The notes under the pieces: generated by a model
The model's input: the letters and a program-made list of their open reading frames with translations, nothing else
Told to the model about the DNA's origin: nothing
Database searches by the model: none
NCBI RefSeq assembly: GCF_025263485.1
Contig: NZ_CP079863.1
Coordinates: forward strand, 3,844,001-3,908,000
DNA from: Mycobacterium sp. SMC-2
GTDB lineage: Bacteria; Actinomycetota; Actinomycetes; Mycobacteriales; Mycobacteriaceae
DNA: 64,000 bases
Direction of reading: 5' to 3'
Translations under genes and position numbers: made by a program
Part shown: positions 21,701 to 32,289 of the stretch, piece after piece
How positions within the stretch are numbered: the first letter of the stretch is position 1
Layout: every line of letters starts with the position of its first letter

Positions 21701-24700
21701 CCCAGCCCGTCGGCGAGCTCGATCGAGATCGCGGTGGTGCCGTCGGTCGGCGCTATCCGCGCGCGGACCGCGGTCGCACCCGCGGCGTGCAACGAAACGT
21801 CTTGCCACGAGAACGGCAGCATCACTTCGACGGGCCGGCCCGCCGCCTGCTGGGCCATGATGACGGCGTGCATCGCCGCGTCGAGCAACGCCGGGTGCAA
21901 CCCGAACCCGCTGGCGCCCCCCGCCGCGTCCGGCAGCCGCACCTCGGCGAACACCTCGTCGCCGCGGATCCACGTCGCGGTCAGCCCCCTGAACGCCGGG
22001 CCGTAACCGTAGCCGTGCGTCGCCAGCTGGTCATAGCCGTCGGCCACGTCCACCGCGACCGCGCCCTCGGGCGGCCACACCGACAGATCGGCGCTGGGCT
22101 CAATCGAGCGGGAGCTCAAGATCCCCTCCGCGTGACATACCCACGCCGAACCCGCGTCGGGGCGGGAGAACACCGCGACGGAGCGCCGTCCCGATTCCTC
22201 GCTGGGCCCCACAACCACTTGCACGGCAACCGAACTGGAGGCGGGCAGCATCAGGGGTGCCTGCAGTGTCAGTTCGTCGACCACCGAACAACCGACTTCG
22301 TCGCCGGCCCGGATCGCCAACTCGACAAACCCCGCGCCCGGGAACACGGCGGCACCGGAGACCGCGTGATCGCCCAGCCAGCCCTGCAGGCCGGGCGACA
22401 AACGACCCGTCAGCAGCACGCCGTCCGAAGCCGGTAGCTCCACCACCGCGCTGAGCAACGCGTGCTCGCTGGTACCCAGCCCCAAGCCCGCTGCGTCAGC
22501 CCCGATGCCCTCGCCGGCCAGCCAAAACCTGCGCCGGTCAAACGCGTACGTCGGCAGCTCCACGAAGCTCGCCCCTGCCAACACACCGCGCCAATTCACG
22601 CTTACGCCCGCCACGAATGCGGCGGCGGCCGACGTCAGGAACCGCTCGAGGCCGCCGTCGTCACGGCCCAGGGTGGGAATCACGATGGCCTCGGAGTCGC
22701 CGGCTGAGTTTTTCAGGCAGTCGTTGGCGGTGCCTTCGATACCGGCGATCAGCGCGGGATGCGGACTGGACTCGATGAACGTGCGGTATCCGTGCTCGCA
22801 CGCGGCGCGCACCGCCTGGTCGAACTGCACGGTCTGCCGAATGTTGCGATACCAGTACGCGGCGTCCAAACCGGCGGTGTCCAAACGGTTTCCGGTTACC
22901 GTGGAAAAGAAGGCGACGCGCGAGGTCCGGGGCTCGATCCCGGCGAGGACCTCAACCAGTTCATCACGAATGGCCTCGACCTCGATCGAGTGCGACGCAT
23001 AGTCCACGTCGATCCGGCGGGTGCGCAGCTCGAGATCGGCGCAGAAGCCGACGAGTTCGTCCAGCGCGGCCACATCGCCCGATACCACCACCGCAAACGG
23101 GCCGTTGACGGCCGCGATGCTGACACGATTACCGTAGGGCGCCAACAGTTCCCGGGCGCGCTCGGTGCTGCACGCGATCGACAGCATGCCCCCGGAGTGG
23201 GCCAGCGACCGCAGCAGCCGGCTGCGCAGCGTGACCACCCGAGCGGCATCACGCAGCGAGAGGGCGCCGGCGACATAGGCGGCGGCGATCTCGCCCTGTG
23301 AATGGCCGATCACCGCGTCCGGGCTGACTCCGACCGATTTCCACAGTTCGGCCAGCGACACCATCACGGCGAAGAGCACCGGCTGCACCACGTCCACGCG
23401 GTCCAGACCCGGAGCGCCCGGGGCGCCACGCAGGACGTCGATCAGCGACCAGTCGACGAATTCCGCGAATGCTTCGGCGCACGCGTCCATCTGCTGCGCG
23501 AATACCGGTGCGGTTTCCAGCAATTCGATTCCCATGCCCAGCCATTGAGAGCCTTGGCCGGGGAACACGAAGACGTTCTTGCCGGCGTGCACGGCGGCGC
23601 CCTGAATGACGGCACCGGCCGGGTCGTCACCGGCCAGCTCATCCAGCCCGGCCAGCAACCGGTCTCGATCGCCACCGACAACGACGGCCCGGTGCTCGAA
23701 GGTCGCGCGGCCCGCCAGGGACCAGGCCACGTCGGCGACATCCATGGGCTCACCATGGTCACGCACGTGTCCGGCCAGCCGGGCGGCCTGAGACCTCAAC
23801 GCCGACAACGATTTCGCCGACACCACCCACGGCACCGCGACGGGCTTCGGGCAATCCTCCGACGGCTCGGGCGCTGGAACCGCTTCGACGATGACGTGCG
23901 CGTTGGTGCCGCTGATCCCGAACGAAGAGATGCCGGCTCGTTGGACCCGGCTCGCCGGCCAGGGCTGCGCCTCGGTCAGCAGCGACACCGATCCCGCAGA
24001 CCAATCGACATGCGGGCTGGGCGCGTCGACATGCAATGTCGGCGGCAACATTTCGTGGCGCATGGCCTGGACCATCTTGATCACACCGGCCGCGCCCGCC
24101 GCGGCCTGGGTGTGACCCATGTTCGACTTGATCGACCCCAGCCACAGCGGCTCCGACCTATCCTGGCCGTACGTCGCCAACAGGGCCTGGGCTTCGATGG
24201 GGTCGCCCAACGTGGTGCCCGTACCGTGGCCTTCCACGACATCGACGTCGGCCGCCGACAAGCCGGCATTGGCGAGCGCCGCGCGCACCACCCGCTGCTG
24301 CGACGGACCATTCGGCGCCGTCAACCCGTTGGACGCACCGTCCTGGTTGACCGCCGAGCCACGCACCAGCGCCAGCACCGGGTGGCCCAGCCGGCGCGCG
24401 TCCGACAGTCGCTCGACGACCAGCATCGCGCCGCCCTCCGACCAGCCGACGCCATCGGCCGCTCCGGCATACGCCTTGCACCGGCCGTCCGGGGCCAGCC
24501 CCCGGTGGCGGCTGAACTCGACGAAGACCGTCGGCGTGGAGTTCACGGTCGCGCCACCGGCCAACGCCAGGTCACACTCGCCCGAGCGCAACGACTGCAC
24601 CGCCATGTGCAACGCCACCAACGATGACGAACACGCCGTATCCACCGACACCGCAGGGCCCTCGAGCCCGAGCACGTACGACACCCGACCGGAGGCGACG

Positions 24701-25239
24701 CTGGAGGTCATCCCGGTCAGGCGGTAGCCCTCGATCTCTTCGGCGAGCATGCCGTAGCCCTGGACGATGAGGCCGGCGAACACCCCGGTCGCGCTGCCTC
24801 GCAGGCCGCTGGGGTCGATCCCGCCCCGCTCCAGCGCCTCCCAGGAGAGTTCCAGCAACATCCGATGCTGGGGGTCCATCGCGAGCGCCTCGCTCGGAGC
24901 GATCCCGAAGAAGGCCGCATCGAAGTCGGCGACACCGTCGACGAAGCCGCCGGTGTTCGCGTACGTCTTGTGGCGCGCGTCGGGGTCCGGGTCATACAGG
25001 CTCGCCAGGTCCCAGCCGCGATCGGTGGGAAACTCCGTGATCACGTCGCGGCCCTCGGCCACCATCTGCCACAGGTCTTCTGGTGTTTCGACCCCGCCGG
25101 GGAAGCGGCAGGACATGCCGACGATCGCGATCGGCTCGCTCGACCGCTCCAGCAGCGCACGGTTGGTGCGTTTCAGGCGTTCGACCTGGACCAGCGCCTT
25201 GCGCAGCGCTTCGGTCGCATGCTGGAGTTGATCCACCAT
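12751..25239 (-). CDS. pks12: Pks12-type bimodular mycoketide synthase
   Basis: 4162 aa from ATG 25239 (GAGAGG five bases upstream; GTG 25242 is too close to it). After an N-terminal coiled-coil linker (~1-33) there are two modules of identical order KS-AT-DH-ER-KR-ACP. Module 1: KS Cys ~202 (DTACSSS), AT ~644 with GHSQGE and YASH (methylmalonyl type), DH ~957, ER ~1500, KR ~1687, ACP Ser ~2004. Module 2: KS ~2226, AT ~2670 with GHSIGE and HAFH (malonyl type), DH HxxxGxxxxP ~2977, ER ~3544, KR ~3727, ACP ~4044, then a ~75-residue C-terminal linker. M. tuberculosis Pks12 (about the same length) uses this layout to build mycoketide for beta-mannosyl phosphomycoketide antigens by iterating between copies joined by the linkers. 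All catalytic motifs look intact. Confidence 0.97.
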   Translation of the reverse strand: MVDQLQHATEALRKALVQVERLKRTNRALLERSSEPIAIVGMSCRFPGGVETPEDLWQMVAEGRDVITEFPTDRGWDLASLYDPDPDARHKTYANTGGFVDGVADFDAAFFGIAPSEALAMDPQHRMLLELSWEALERGGIDPSGLRGSATGVFAGLIVQGYGMLAEEIEGYRLTGMTSSVASGRVSYVLGLEGPAVSVDTACSSSLVALHMAVQSLRSGECDLALAGGATVNSTPTVFVEFSRHRGLAPDGRCKAYAGAADGVGWSEGGAMLVVERLSDARRLGHPVLALVRGSAVNQDGASNGLTAPNGPSQQRVVRAALANAGLSAADVDVVEGHGTGTTLGDPIEAQALLATYGQDRSEPLWLGSIKSNMGHTQAAAGAAGVIKMVQAMRHEMLPPTLHVDAPSPHVDWSAGSVSLLTEAQPWPASRVQRAGISSFGISGTNAHVIVEAVPAPEPSEDCPKPVAVPWVVSAKSLSALRSQAARLAGHVRDHGEPMDVADVAWSLAGRATFEHRAVVVGGDRDRLLAGLDELAGDDPAGAVIQGAAVHAGKNVFVFPGQGSQWLGMGIELLETAPVFAQQMDACAEAFAEFVDWSLIDVLRGAPGAPGLDRVDVVQPVLFAVMVSLAELWKSVGVSPDAVIGHSQGEIAAAYVAGALSLRDAARVVTLRSRLLRSLAHSGGMLSIACSTERARELLAPYGNRVSIAAVNGPFAVVVSGDVAALDELVGFCADLELRTRRIDVDYASHSIEVEAIRDELVEVLAGIEPRTSRVAFFSTVTGNRLDTAGLDAAYWYRNIRQTVQFDQAVRAACEHGYRTFIESSPHPALIAGIEGTANDCLKNSAGDSEAIVIPTLGRDDGGLERFLTSAAAAFVAGVSVNWRGVLAGASFVELPTYAFDRRRFWLAGEGIGADAAGLGLGTSEHALLSAVVELPASDGVLLTGRLSPGLQGWLGDHAVSGAAVFPGAGFVELAIRAGDEVGCSVVDELTLQAPLMLPASSSVAVQVVVGPSEESGRRSVAVFSRPDAGSAWVCHAEGILSSRSIEPSADLSVWPPEGAVAVDVADGYDQLATHGYGYGPAFRGLTATWIRGDEVFAEVRLPDAAGGASGFGLHPALLDAAMHAVIMAQQAAGRPVEVMLPFSWQDVSLHAAGATAVRARIAPTDGTTAISIELADGLGLPVLSVGAMVARPVSERQLRAAVTSSGPERLFEVAWSPAAPGAAGEAPSYEVLESVATEQDPVTATYERTHRALAAVQSWLTERDSGVLVVATRGAIGLAGEDTTDLPGAAVWGLVRSAQTEHPGRIVLVDSDAPLDEQAIASVLAAAEPQVLLRNGQVYTARVRPSRAVDDLLVPPGGGPWRLGISSAGTFENLRLEPVPNADAPLEPGQVRVALRAIAANFRDIMITLGMFTHDALLGGEGAGVVVEVGPGVTEFAVGDSVYGFFPDGSGTLVAGDIRLLQPMPPDWSYAEAAAISAVFTTAYMAFVHLADVKPGQRVLVHAAAGGVGMAAVQLGRHLGLEIFATASRGKWDTLRAMGFDDDHIADSRSLEFEEKFRAATGGRGMDVVLDSLAGDFVDASLRLVAPGGVFLEMGKTDIRDPGVIAQEYPGLRYRAFDLFEPGRPRMHQWMIELAGLFEAGALRPLPVTTFDIRRARTALRYLSQARHVGKVVMTIPDAWAAGTVLITGGTGMAGSALARHLVTQHGVQNVVLLSRTGPAAPGCPELVAELEEAGAWARAVACDAADRKALASVIADIPASHPLTGVIHAAGVLDDAVVTSLTPERVDAVLRAKVDAAWNLHELTRDRGLSVFVMFSSMAGLVGSSGQANYAAANCFLDALAAHRRAHGLPAISLGWGLWDQASAMTGGLDAADLARLGRDGILALSSDEAMELFDTALIVDEPFLAPARIDLGALRAHAAAVPPMFADLVAAPSRRQVDDSLVAAKSKSALAHRLHGLPEPEQHAVLLDLVRSHIATVLGNTTPEAIDPDKAFQDLGFDSLTAVEMRNRLKTATGLPLSPTLIFDYPTPNGLAGYIRSELAGVSPEVTTAPVVRAVGDDPIVIVGMSCRYPGGVTSPEDLWQMLIERRDVLSEFPTDRGWDLAGIYNPDPDVPGTCYTRTGGFVDGVADFDPGFFGIAPSEALAMDPQQRMFLELSWEALERAGIEPGALRGSATGVFAGVYTQGYGMGAGAAAEGFRLTGQSSSVASGRISYVLGLEGPAVSVDTACSSSLVALHMAAQSLRSGECDLALAGGVTVNATPDIFVEFSRMRGLSADGRCKAYAGAADGTGFSEGGGMLVMERLSDAQRLGHPVLAVVRGSAINQDGASNGLTAPNGPSQQRVVRAALANAGLSAAEVDVVEGHGTGTTLGDPIEAQALLATYGQDRAEPLFLGSIKSNMGHTQAAAGVAGVIKMVLAMRHDLLPATLHVDEPSPHVDWSVGSVSLLTEPRNWPATRPRRAGVSSFGISGTNAHVIIEAARVESAPAVEPVNAPVLPWVVSAKSLPALGSQAERLAGHLRRHAELDAGDVAWSLAGRSNFEHRAVVVGGDREQLLAGLDELAAGQVGSVVQGSASGGKTVFVFPGQGAQMLGMGMGLHAAYPVFAEAFNTVVAELDRHLLRPLREVMWGHDENLINTTEFAQPALFAVEVALFRLLESWGVHPDFVLGHSIGELSAAHVAGVLSLENAAVLVAARGRFMQALPEGGAMIAVQATEEEVRPLLVPSEEAGVGIAAVNGPASVVISGAEDKVAALADRLRADGRRVHQLAVSHAFHSPLMEPMLDEFGTVAAGLAIGKPTIPVVSNLTGQLAGDDFASPAYWKRHIREAVRFADSVRFVHSAGGNRFLEVGPGSGLTASIEESLPDAPIVTMSALRKDRPEPVALTNAVAQGFVAGMDVDWRGVIGKARLVELPTYAFERRRFWLSGDDATVDAAGLGLAPGEHALLGAVVDLPASGGVVLTGRLSPSAQGWLADHAVGGVVLFPGAGFVELAIRAGDEVGCGVVEELNLAAPLVLPGSGSVAVQVVVGDTDDSGARAVSVFSRADAGSGWSLHAEGVLRAGSVQPSADLSAWPPIGATPVDVGDGYERLAERGYGYGPAFRGLTSMWRRGDEVFAEVTLPADAGVSPSGFGVHPAMLDAALHAVILASDGDELPEGSMLVPFSWQRVSLHAAGATAVRARIVPVSESAVSIELADGLGLPVLSVASMVARPVTDQQLLAAVSSSGPDRLFEVIWSAQRSTSVQPVSVSAWGATEFDNTEAQPSAVVFESTPMVDDVVADVYAATRAVLPVLQSWLARDGAGTLVVATRGAMALPGEDVTDLAGAAVWGLVRSAQTEHPGRILLVDTDGPLDEESVAAALSAGEPQVLLRGATVYTARVHGSRAVGGLLVPPTDGPWRLGMSSYGTFENLRLERIPDADAPLAPGQVRVAVSALAANFRDVMIALGLYPDPDAVMGIEASGVVVEIGPETGPGERRFAIGDRVMGLFPDGTGTIARTDHRLLAKMPAGWSHTAAATTTVVFATAFYALVDLAAAKRRQRVLVHAATGGVGMAAVQLARHLGLEVFATASRGKWDTLRAMGFDDDHIADSRSLEFEDKFRAVSGGRGMDLVLDSLSGDFVDASLRLVAPGGVFLEMGKTDMRDPEAVAQQHPGVRYRAFDLFEAGPDRIAQILDELTALFGDDVLRPLPVTRFDVRRAPAALRYLSQARHVGKVVMNMPDAWAAGTVLITGATGMAGSAMARHVVTRHDARNLVLVSRRGLDAPGAAELVTELSAAGAQVQVVACDAADREALAKVIADIPVQRPLSGVIHAAGVLDDAVISSLTPERVEAVLRAKVDAAWNLHELTRDLDVSAFVMFSSMAGLAGASGQANYAAANSFLDGLAVHRRTHGLPAMSLAWGLWDQASAMTGALGAADRARFGRDGIVAMSSDEALELMDTALIVDEPFLLPAHIDRAALRVKFDGGTLPPMFVDLINAPTRRQVDDSLAAAKSKSALLQRLEGLPEDEQQAVLLDLVRANIATVLGNSSPDSIDPDRAFQELGFDSLTAVEMRNRLKSATGLALSPTLIFDYPNSAALAGYMHRELVGAAEQQSPAAAPGEAEIQRAVASIPVKRLRQAGVLELLLALANEADGQSPAAAVTSEKDIADMDLEDLVNAALMDDDE

Positions 25240-25242
25240 CAC

Positions 25243-25562
25243 TACCTCTCGCCTAACTTTGGCCGTCAGCTGCCCCGATGCGACTCTCGCCGAGTCACGG
25301 AAATTGCTGCACGATGCGATGTCGTGCCGCTCTCCGGCCCAAGAATGTCGCTGGTGAGTATGGCCAACTCTGACGGTATTTCAAAACGTCCGATGCTCCC
25401 GGCTGCTACAGGAGGACCGGCTTCGGCGTGAGGCACGCCTTGTCCAGGGGGGTGCGGAACGCGCCGTTGCGGGTGTCGGGGCCGCTGAAGCCCCGGGATA
25501 CATCTGACGCGCCGTCCATGGCGCGACTGTACCCGGGTATGCATCGGTAGTGGTCAGGGCGG
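25243..25562. other. 320-bp intergenic gap upstream of pks12
   Basis: Between the pks12 start and the end of the small zinc-ribbon gene. Besides the candidate promoter I see only a 37-codon minus-strand frame (25519-25406) with no clear RBS, and a GC-rich stretch around 25440-25500. No RNA gene or clear repeat was seen. Confidence 0.5.
25357..25384 (-). promoter_or_regulatory. Candidate SigA-type promoter of pks12
   Basis: On the minus strand TTGAAA (25384-25379) and CATACT (25362-25357) are separated by 16 bases. This would start transcription near 25350 and give a leader of about 110 nt before the pks12 ATG. It is the best promoter match in the gap and sits in a locally less GC-rich patch. 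Not tested. Confidence 0.4.
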
Positions 25563-25922
25563 TCAGACACCCGCCCGGCGCCAGCCGTCGGCCGCCCGGG
25601 CGGCCCGGATCAGGACGTCGCACAATTCGCGCAGTTCGGTTGGCTGGGCTCCCTCTTCCAGGGCGGTGGCGACGTCCTCGGCCGCGCACCGCACCTGGTA
25701 GACCCGGTCGGACAGGTCGGCCGCGTCGTCGGCCGACAGGACCACCGCATCGGCGGGCAAGTCCAGTGCGGTCCCGGCACCGCCACGGGTCAACGACGCG
25801 CGTTGTTCGTATGCCCGCTGCCGGCAGGACTGCCGGCAATACTGGCGGCGACGTCCCATCCCGGCGTCGGACACGTCTCGACCGCACCAGCGGCAAGGCT
25901 GGGGGCGGGGACGACGGCTCAC
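25563..25922 (-). CDS. Small CxxC zinc-ribbon protein, Rv2049c position
   Basis: 119 aa from GTG 25922. The N-terminal third has CRWCG and, about 18 residues later, YCRQSCRQRAYEQR, a CxxC...CxxxC arrangement that could bind zinc, within an Arg-rich, nucleic-acid-binding-like context. The C-terminal part is acidic and helical. It occupies the slot between pks12 and rbpA where M. tuberculosis has the short unknown gene Rv2049c; orthology is inferred from place. It is transcribed towards pks12 and is divergent from rbpA. Function unknown. Confidence 0.65.
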   Translation of the reverse strand: MSRRPRPQPCRWCGRDVSDAGMGRRRQYCRQSCRQRAYEQRASLTRGGAGTALDLPADAVVLSADDAADLSDRVYQVRCAAEDVATALEEGAQPTELRELCDVLIRAARAADGWRRAGV

Positions 25923-26001
25923 GCCTGCCGACTTTAGTCGGGATTGCCCGGCGATCCCGGTATCATTGAAGGTCGCGTCGCGTACGCCGGCCGCCGAGCC
26001 C

Positions 26002-26028
26002 GGGAACTAGGCAGAGCGCCGCAACGTT
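26002..26028 (+). promoter_or_regulatory. SigH/SigmaR-like promoter of rbpA
   Basis: GGGAACT (26002-26008) and CGTT (26025-26028) are 16 bases apart, matching the GGAAY...CGTT class read by mycobacterial SigH/SigE and Streptomyces sigmaR. It lies about 65 bp before the rbpA ATG. In Streptomyces coelicolor rbpA is known to be sigmaR-controlled, which supports the reading. Confidence 0.5.
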
Positions 26029-26092
26029 TGCCAAACGGACAGAATTGCACGACAGCAGCCCGACAGTTCAGAAGACTTAGAGGAGTAGCAGC

Positions 26093-26428
26093 ATGGCTGA
26101 TCGCGTCCTTAGGGGCAGCCGTCTCGGAGCCGTGAGCTACGAGACCGACCGCAACCATGACCTCGCGCCGCGTCAGATCGCGCGGTACCGCACCGAGAAC
26201 GGCGAGGAGTTCGAGGTCCCGTTCGCCGATGACGCCGAGATCCCCGGCACCTGGCTGTGCCGCAACGGCATGGAAGGCACCCTGATCGAGGGCGACCTGC
26301 CCGAGCCGAAGAAGGTGAAGCCGCCGCGCACGCACTGGGACATGTTGCTGGAGCGGCGCAGCATCGAAGAACTCGAAGAGTTGCTCAAGGAGCGGCTCGA
26401 CATCATCCGGACACGCCGCCGGGGCTGA
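26093..26428 (+). CDS. rbpA: RNA polymerase-binding protein RbpA
   Basis: 111 aa, ATG preceded by AGAGGAG. The sequence is that of actinobacterial RbpA: N-terminal tail MADRVLRGSRLG, a central beta-barrel core domain (~25-75, GEEFEVPFADDAEIP), a basic linker (PKKVKPPRTHW) and the C-terminal sigma-interaction helices (ERRSIEELEELLKERL). RbpA binds the SigA or SigB subunit and RNA polymerase, stabilises open complexes, and is essential in mycobacteria. Length is normal. It converges on ppm1 with only 8 bp between the two stop codons. Confidence 0.98.
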   Translation: MADRVLRGSRLGAVSYETDRNHDLAPRQIARYRTENGEEFEVPFADDAEIPGTWLCRNGMEGTLIEGDLPEPKKVKPPRTHWDMLLERRSIEELEELLKERLDIIRTRRRG

Positions 26429-26436
26429 GCGACCGC

Positions 26437-27231
26437 CTAGGTGCGGTTTTTGGCGCGCTGGCTGCCGGCGCCGCTCTTGCGGCCCTCGATCCCCCACCGG
26501 GTGACCTTGACCAGCGCCTCGCGGATGTTCGATCCGCTCATTTTGGAGACACCGAGTTCACGCTCGGTGAAGGTGATCGGCACCTCGGTGATGACGAACC
26601 CGTTGCAGACGGTGCGCCAGGTCAGGTCGATCTGGAAGCAGTAGCCCTTCGAATCCACCGCCTCGAGACCGATCGCCTCGAGGACTTCCCGGCGGTAGGC
26701 GCGGTAGCCCGCGGTGATGTCATGGACACCGATACCCAGAGCGAGGCGGGCGTAGGTGTTGGCCGTCCAAGACAGCGCCCAGCGTCGCCACGGCCAATTT
26801 CGCACCGTCCCGCCCTCGACATAGCGGGACCCGATGGCCAGATCGGCGCCCGCGTCGACGGCGTCCAGCAGCCGGTGCAGCTGTTCGGGGGCGTGGCTGC
26901 CGTCGGCGTCCATTTCCACCAGCACCGAGTAGTCGCGGCTGAGGCCCCAGGCGAAGCCGGCCAGATACGCCGCGCCCAGGCCGTCCTTGGCGGTCCGGTG
27001 CATCACGTGTGTGCGACCGGCATCGGCGGCCGCCAGCTCCTCGGCGAGTTCGCCGGTGCCGTCGGGGCTGCTGTCGTCGACGATGAGCACGTGCACGTGG
27101 GGGCACGCGTCCTTCAGCCGCCGGTGGATCACCGGCAGGTTCTCCCGCTCGTTGTAGGTGGGGATGATCACCAGGACGCGCTCGCTGGGACGGTTTCCCG
27201 GGTCCCGGGGCGCCGGCTGGCCGGTGGTCAT
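26437..27231 (-). CDS. ppm1: Polyprenol monophosphomannose synthase
   Basis: 264 aa family-2 glycosyltransferase. PTYNERENL at 24-32, VDDSSPDG at 51-58 and the metal-binding DAD at 108-110 are the dolichol-phosphate-mannose-synthase signatures. It transfers mannose from GDP-mannose to polyprenyl phosphate, the donor for lipomannan and lipoarabinomannan elongation and for protein O-mannosylation. No membrane span is seen, so it must be held at the membrane by a partner, most likely the Lnt protein encoded directly upstream; the ATG overlaps the lnt stop (27228-27231). In M. tuberculosis the two are one fused polypeptide, whereas here they are separate, as in M. smegmatis. Confidence 0.95.
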   Translation of the reverse strand: MTTGQPAPRDPGNRPSERVLVIIPTYNERENLPVIHRRLKDACPHVHVLIVDDSSPDGTGELAEELAAADAGRTHVMHRTAKDGLGAAYLAGFAWGLSRDYSVLVEMDADGSHAPEQLHRLLDAVDAGADLAIGSRYVEGGTVRNWPWRRWALSWTANTYARLALGIGVHDITAGYRAYRREVLEAIGLEAVDSKGYCFQIDLTWRTVCNGFVITEVPITFTERELGVSKMSGSNIREALVKVTRWGIEGRKSGAGSQRAKNRT

Positions 27232-29297
27232 GTAGCTCCTCTGTGTCGCCCGAGATTACGCGACGCTGGTCGGCCGCCCTCGTGGGGCGGAGTGTAGTCA
27301 CCGCCGTCATCCGGCGGAGTCCGGTCCCCGCCCTCGTCGGGCGGGGTTTCGCCCGCGGGCGTACCGGTGTTTGGGGATTCATCCGGGGCCCGGGACCGCT
27401 GACGAATCGGACGCGGGAACCATCCATTCTGCCGTACCCCGACCAGGATCGCCGCTCCGGCGGCAGCGACCAGGAGCCATTGCAGCATCGGGCCCCACCG
27501 GGTCGCGGGCGTCAGTTTCGTCTTCAGGCGCACCTGGATGTCCAGGTAATCGGGCTGGAAGAAGTCCGTGCGCACCAGCTCGACGCCGTCCGGCGCGATC
27601 ACCGCGCTGATTCCGGTGGTGCCCGCGACGACCACGTATCGATCGTGCTCGACGGCGCGCACCTTGGCGAAGCCCAGCTGCTGTTCGCTCATCGTCTTGT
27701 TGAAGGTGGCGTTGTTGCTCGGCACGGCCAGCAATTGGGCGCCGTTGCGGACCGCTTTGCGAGGGACACGGTCGAAGATCACCTCCCAGCACGTGGCCAC
27801 GCCGACCGGCACCCCAGCGATGTGCGCCACGTCGGGGCCCGGGCGGGGCACCATGTTCCCGGCGCGGTCGGCGTACCCGGAGAGGTGCTTGAACAGCCAC
27901 GGCATCGGCAGGTATTCGCCGAACGGCTGCACGATCTCCTTGTCGTGCCGGTCGGCCGGCCCGGTGGACGGATTCCACACGATCATCGTGTTGGTGTACT
28001 CCGGATTCTCCGGCGGGCTGCCGGGCAGTTCCGCCACCGTGCCGATCAGGATCGGCGCGCCGATCGCCGTTGCGGCCTGCGATATCTCCAGCGCGGCGTC
28101 GACATTTTCCCCCGGGTCGATGTCCGAGGAGTCCTCCGGCCAGATGACGAATTGCGGTTGCGGCGCCTGTCCGGAGCGCACGTCCTCCGCCAGCCGCAGC
28201 GTTTCGCGGACGTGGTTGTCGAGCACCGCGCGGCGTTGCGCGTTGAAGTCCAGACCGAGCCGCGGCACGTTCCCCTGGACCACCGCGACGGTGACCGAGG
28301 GCTCGCCGCCCGATCCCGTGCCGGCGTGTCGAACCTGCGGCCAGACGACGACGGACGCGAACAGCACCAGGCATATGCAGACGCCCGGCAGCACCACCGC
28401 GGGTGGGGCCGTATCGGCCGTGGGAGGTTCTTCGCCGCCGTCGCCACGATGCGACCGATTCCCGGTGTGCCACCACTTCACGATCTCCAGCTCGATGGCG
28501 GTCGCGCTGAAGCCCACCAGCATGATCGCCGTCGAGAGCAGCGCGGCACCCCCGAGCTGGACCAACGGCAAGAAGGGGCCCTGCGCTTGGCCGAAAGCCA
28601 CCGACCCCCACGGGAAGCCGCCGAACGGGACGATTGATTTCAGCCACTCCTGGGCCGCCCACACCAGCGCAAACCAGACGGGCCACCCCGGCAGCCCGCG
28701 CACGAGCACGGCGCACAGGCCGAAGATCGCGGGAAAGAGCGCACACGTCATCGCCAGCACCACCCAGGGCCCGGCGCCGACGAGCGTGCTGACCCAGGGC
28801 AGCAGCGGCAGGTAGAACGCCAGGCCGAACAGGAATCCGTAGCCCAACCCACCCGCCGGTGTTGTCGCCGGATGCTTGAGCGTCCAGGCCAGCAGCGCGG
28901 CCGCGACGACCGCGCCCCACCACCAGTTCAGCGCCGGGAAGCTGGCGAAGAGGAGTGCACCGCCCGCTACGGCGCACACCAACCTGGTCAGCCGCGGCAG
29001 CATGGCGGCCCGGACGGCGGGCAACCGCGCGATCGCCGCCGCGCCGAGTCCCGCGCCCGTCCGGCGCGCCATGGTCGCCAGGCGGTTTTTCAGCGGCGGG
29101 GCCCCGGGTCCGGTGGAATCCGGCTCCGCGTCGGGTGCGGGCTCCGCGTCGACGTCGGTGGGCTCGTCGTCGCGCTCCGATTCGGCTTCGTCGCTTACCG
29201 GGTCGGTGCCCGGGCGCGGCGCGAGGTCGGCGTCCGCCGGGTCGGGCTCGTCCGCGTGGTCGTGACGGTCTTTTCGGCCCAACCAGTGTCTAGCCAT
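27228..29297 (-). CDS. lnt: Apolipoprotein N-acyltransferase
   Basis: 689 aa from ATG 29297, which overlaps the end of the upstream amidohydrolase gene by 8 bp. The first ~75 residues are a charged, Asp/Glu/Pro-rich cytoplasmic tail. Several membrane spans follow (~100-280, one more near 320), then a nitrilase domain with the triad Glu388 (WPEDSS), Lys453 (HDKEIV) and Cys503 (ATCWEV), and a last span near 640. Lnt N-acylates diacylglyceryl-Cys of lipoproteins at the outer face of the membrane. The C-terminal tail has a three-fold TPPxxGG-type repeat. It is translationally coupled to ppm1, to which it is fused in M. tuberculosis. Confidence 0.94.
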   Translation of the reverse strand: MARHWLGRKDRHDHADEPDPADADLAPRPGTDPVSDEAESERDDEPTDVDAEPAPDAEPDSTGPGAPPLKNRLATMARRTGAGLGAAAIARLPAVRAAMLPRLTRLVCAVAGGALLFASFPALNWWWGAVVAAALLAWTLKHPATTPAGGLGYGFLFGLAFYLPLLPWVSTLVGAGPWVVLAMTCALFPAIFGLCAVLVRGLPGWPVWFALVWAAQEWLKSIVPFGGFPWGSVAFGQAQGPFLPLVQLGGAALLSTAIMLVGFSATAIELEIVKWWHTGNRSHRGDGGEEPPTADTAPPAVVLPGVCICLVLFASVVVWPQVRHAGTGSGGEPSVTVAVVQGNVPRLGLDFNAQRRAVLDNHVRETLRLAEDVRSGQAPQPQFVIWPEDSSDIDPGENVDAALEISQAATAIGAPILIGTVAELPGSPPENPEYTNTMIVWNPSTGPADRHDKEIVQPFGEYLPMPWLFKHLSGYADRAGNMVPRPGPDVAHIAGVPVGVATCWEVIFDRVPRKAVRNGAQLLAVPSNNATFNKTMSEQQLGFAKVRAVEHDRYVVVAGTTGISAVIAPDGVELVRTDFFQPDYLDIQVRLKTKLTPATRWGPMLQWLLVAAAGAAILVGVRQNGWFPRPIRQRSRAPDESPNTGTPAGETPPDEGGDRTPPDDGGDYTPPHEGGRPASRNLGRHRGAT

Positions 29298-30894
29298 AGA
29301 TGACAGCGCCCCGATGCACCGTGCGCCGGCACCGCGGCAAGGCGTCGGTCGGGTCCAAGCGCGGTAAGGCAGGCACTCGGGCGCGCGGGTCGGTCGACCA
29401 GCGCTGAACGGCGTCGCGAGGTGCGTGGACGTCCAGTGCCCCGGCGTCCCACACGGCGTAGGAGGCCGGCGCGCCGGGCACCAGGGTTCCCGCCCGGCCG
29501 TCGTGCATACCGGCGGCCCGCCAGCCGCCACGGGTCGCGGCGGCGAACGCGGCCCGGGCCGAGACGGCGCTGCCGGGGGTGTGATGGTTGACCGCCGCGC
29601 GCACGCTCGCCCACGGGTCGAGGCCCGTTACCGGTGCGTCGGAACCTAGGGCGAGGGGCACGCCTTGGGATGCTAACAGCGCGAGCGGGTTGAGCTGAGC
29701 GGCTCGTTGGGCGCCAAGGCGCCGCGCGTACATGCCGTCGGTTCCGCCCCACAGCGCGTCGAAGTTGGGCTGCACGCTGGCGATGACGCCCCATTGCCCG
29801 AGTTGGGCGGCCTGCTCGGCGGTGACCATTTCGAGGTGCTCGACGCGGTGCCCGCACCGGGCGACGGCCACCGCGCCGAGCTGCGCGACGACCCGTTCGA
29901 AGGCGGTGACCACCGCCGCGACGGCCGCATCGCCGATGACGTGGAAGCCCGCGGTCACCTCAGCCTCGGTGCACGCCCGGACATGCGCCTCGATCAGGTC
30001 GGGGTCGAGGTAGCAGGTGCCGACCCGGTCCGGGGCATCGGCGTACGGCTCGTGCAGCCAGGCGGTGCGCGACCCGAGTGCACCGTCGACGAAGAGGTCG
30101 CCGGCGAGTCCGCGGGCTCCGGTCTTTTCGATGAGTGCGCGCGCCTGTGCCGCCGTGGTCACCGCCTGGCCCCAGTAGCCGATCACCTCGACGCCGGAAT
30201 CGAGGGACCGCAGCTGCAGCCAGTCGTCCAGCCCGCCGATCTCGGGTCCGGCGCATTCGTGCACCGCGACGATGCCGGCCGCCGCTGCGGCCCGCAGGGC
30301 GGCCGCGCGGGCCTCGGCCAGCTGCTCGGGCGTCAGCAGGTCACGGGCGACGGCGCGGACCAGGTGGTGAGCGTCGGCGGTGAGGGGGCGGTCGGGGGCG
30401 AAGCCGACCGCCGCGGGCAGGTCCGCGACCAGCCGGCGCAATCCCGACGAGGCGAGCGCGGAGTGGACGTCGACCCTGGACAGGTAGGCGGGCCGGTCAC
30501 CGAGCACGGCGTCGAGGTCGGCGGTGCTCGGCGGGCTGTTCTCCGGCCACGACGACTCGTCCCAGCCATGCCCCCACACGGGCCGGCCGGGGTGGGCGGC
30601 CGCGTAGTCGGCGACCATCTGGAGGCACTGCGCCCGCGAGCCCGCCGCGCGCAGGTCGAGCCCGCTGAGCGTCAGGCCGGTCGCGGTCAGGTGGATGTGG
30701 CTGTCCACGAATCCCGGCGCCACGAAACCGCCGTCCAAGTCCTCGGGGTCGGCGTCGGGATACAGGCCGCGACCGACGTCATCGCTGCCCAGCCATGCGA
30801 CGACGTCGCCCCGCACCGCGATGGCGGTGGCGTCGGGGTGGGTGGGGCTGTGCACCCGGCCGTTGACCAGCAGCGTGGTCGTCGTGTCGCTCAC
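29290..30894 (-). CDS. YtcJ-like metal-dependent amidohydrolase, Rv2052c-like
   Basis: 534 aa. HIH at 66-68 after GFVDS is the first metal-binding motif of the amidohydrolase fold; GFHVIGD, HRVEHLE and GSDAPV supply the later His and Asp ligands. The layout (small beta domain, TIM barrel, C-terminal return of the beta domain with GTLVPG) fits the YtcJ/NfdA group, which hydrolyse imides, amides or formamides. Natural substrate unknown. The gene precedes lnt with an 8-bp overlap, so it is in the lnt-ppm1 operon, and follows fxsA. Confidence 0.9.
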   Translation of the reverse strand: MSDTTTTLLVNGRVHSPTHPDATAIAVRGDVVAWLGSDDVGRGLYPDADPEDLDGGFVAPGFVDSHIHLTATGLTLSGLDLRAAGSRAQCLQMVADYAAAHPGRPVWGHGWDESSWPENSPPSTADLDAVLGDRPAYLSRVDVHSALASSGLRRLVADLPAAVGFAPDRPLTADAHHLVRAVARDLLTPEQLAEARAAALRAAAAAGIVAVHECAGPEIGGLDDWLQLRSLDSGVEVIGYWGQAVTTAAQARALIEKTGARGLAGDLFVDGALGSRTAWLHEPYADAPDRVGTCYLDPDLIEAHVRACTEAEVTAGFHVIGDAAVAAVVTAFERVVAQLGAVAVARCGHRVEHLEMVTAEQAAQLGQWGVIASVQPNFDALWGGTDGMYARRLGAQRAAQLNPLALLASQGVPLALGSDAPVTGLDPWASVRAAVNHHTPGSAVSARAAFAAATRGGWRAAGMHDGRAGTLVPGAPASYAVWDAGALDVHAPRDAVQRWSTDPRARVPALPRLDPTDALPRCRRTVHRGAVIYG

Positions 30895-30924
30895 AGGGCA
30901 AAACTACTGGGCTTCGCCGGGCGA

Positions 30925-31452
30925 TCAGTCCCAGTCGGGCCGTCCCGGGAACCCGCCACGCACCGGCTCGTTCTCTAGGGCGGGCGGCCTGATGTCCCGG
31001 ACGTCCACGACCTCGCCGTCGATGTAGCCATCGTCAGCGGCTTGGCGCGCCCCCGCACCGAACAGCGTCGTTTCGGCGAGCAACGGCATCCGCCGCCGCA
31101 GACCGCGCATGGCGATGGCGGCCAGCCCGGGGCCGACGGCCGACCGGACGGGCCGCACCAGCAGCAAGAGCCCCAACACCGTGGTGACCAACCCGGGCAC
31201 CAGGACCAGGAGGGTGGCTAGCGAGACCAGCGTCCCGTCTCGCACCGCGGTGCGCGGTTCGGCGAGGCCGGACTGGAGGTCGCCGACCTGGTGGAGCAGG
31301 TGCGAGCCCATCATCGGCACCAGGAGGCCCCATCCGAGCAGGAAGGCGCCCGCCAACGCCAGCAGCGTCCAGCCCCACCCGACCGTCGACACCAGGGCGA
31401 TGACCGCCGCCAGTTCGACGACGGCGTAGCCGAGAAACAGCCGTGACAGCAT
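30925..31452 (-). CDS. fxsA: FxsA family membrane protein
   Basis: 175 aa from ATG 31452; the frame is open further upstream but this start gives the normal family length and begins with the first membrane helix. Spans are visible at about 5-50 (two, with GWGWTLLALAGAFLLGW) and 78-105 (LVSLATLLVLVPGLVTTVLGLLLL). The GxLxxxPGxxT motif in the latter is characteristic of FxsA, named for suppressing F exclusion of phage T7 in E. coli. Cellular role in mycobacteria is unknown. It lies divergent from the dienelactone hydrolase gene. Confidence 0.88.
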   Translation of the reverse strand: MLSRLFLGYAVVELAAVIALVSTVGWGWTLLALAGAFLLGWGLLVPMMGSHLLHQVGDLQSGLAEPRTAVRDGTLVSLATLLVLVPGLVTTVLGLLLLVRPVRSAVGPGLAAIAMRGLRRRMPLLAETTLFGAGARQAADDGYIDGEVVDVRDIRPPALENEPVRGGFPGRPDWD

Positions 31453-31525
31453 GTCCCGCCAACGTCCGCCGACCGCGCCGAAGTTCCCATGGTGGTGTCC
31501 GGGGCGATTGCAGTTAGATGACGAC

Positions 31526-32233
31526 ATGACCACGATTGAGATCGACACCCCCGACGGACCGATTGACGCGCTGCTGGACCTTCCCCCGGGTCAGGGCCCG
31601 TGGCCCGGCGTGGTCGTTATTCACGATGCGTTCGGGTACGGCAGGGACAAGGAGTCGACGAACAAGCGCATCGCCCAGGCCGGCTATGTGGCGATCACCC
31701 CGAACATGTACGCGCGGGGTGGCCGCATCCGCTGCATCACCCGGGTGATGAAGGAGCTGCAGACGCAGCGCGGCCGCGCGCTCGATGACATCTTGGCTGC
31801 CCGCGATCACCTGAAGGCCATGCCGGAATGTTCCGGCCAGGTCGGCATCGCGGGTTTCTGCATGGGCGGTCAGTTCGCATTGGTCATGTCGCCCAAGGGT
31901 TTCGGGGCGTCCGCGCCGTTCTACGGCGCTCCCCTCCCCCGCAACCTCGACAAGACGCTGGAGGGGGCGTGCCCGATCGTGGCCAGCTTCGGCGCCCGTG
32001 ACCCGTTGGGGCGCGGCGCGCCCGAGAAACTGCGCGAGGTGGTCGCTGACAAGGGCATCACCGCCGATGTGAAGGTTTACCCCGGCGTGGGGCACAGCTT
32101 CGCCAACGAACTGCCCGCCCAGCCGCTGCTTCGGATCACCGGTTTCGGCTACGACCGGGCGGCGACCGAGGACGCCTGGCGCCGCGTTTTCGCGTTCTTC
32201 GGCGAACATTTGGCGGCGGGCGCGACGAAGTAG
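31526..32233 (+). CDS. Dienelactone hydrolase family protein, Rv2054-like
   Basis: 235 aa from ATG 31526. It is an alpha/beta-hydrolase with a Cys nucleophile: Cys112 in GFCMGG, Asp159 in GARDP and His190 in GVGHSF form the triad typical of dienelactone hydrolases. These hydrolyse the lactone ring of dienelactones in chloroaromatic breakdown, but many actinobacterial members act on other esters. The longer upstream frame lacks an RBS and overlaps the fxsA promoter region. It converges with the DJ-1-like gene downstream. Confidence 0.9.
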   Translation: MTTIEIDTPDGPIDALLDLPPGQGPWPGVVVIHDAFGYGRDKESTNKRIAQAGYVAITPNMYARGGRIRCITRVMKELQTQRGRALDDILAARDHLKAMPECSGQVGIAGFCMGGQFALVMSPKGFGASAPFYGAPLPRNLDKTLEGACPIVASFGARDPLGRGAPEKLREVVADKGITADVKVYPGVGHSFANELPAQPLLRITGFGYDRAATEDAWRRVFAFFGEHLAAGATK

Positions 32234-32289
32234 TTGGGTCACACCAACTTTCGCGACAAGGCCGCAGCGAACGTGTGGGTATCTCCCGG

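Noticed and set aside
25406..25519. 37-codon minus-strand frame upstream of pks12
   Set aside because: No convincing ribosome binding site, no recognisable motif, and it is the kind of short frame expected by chance in GC-rich DNA.
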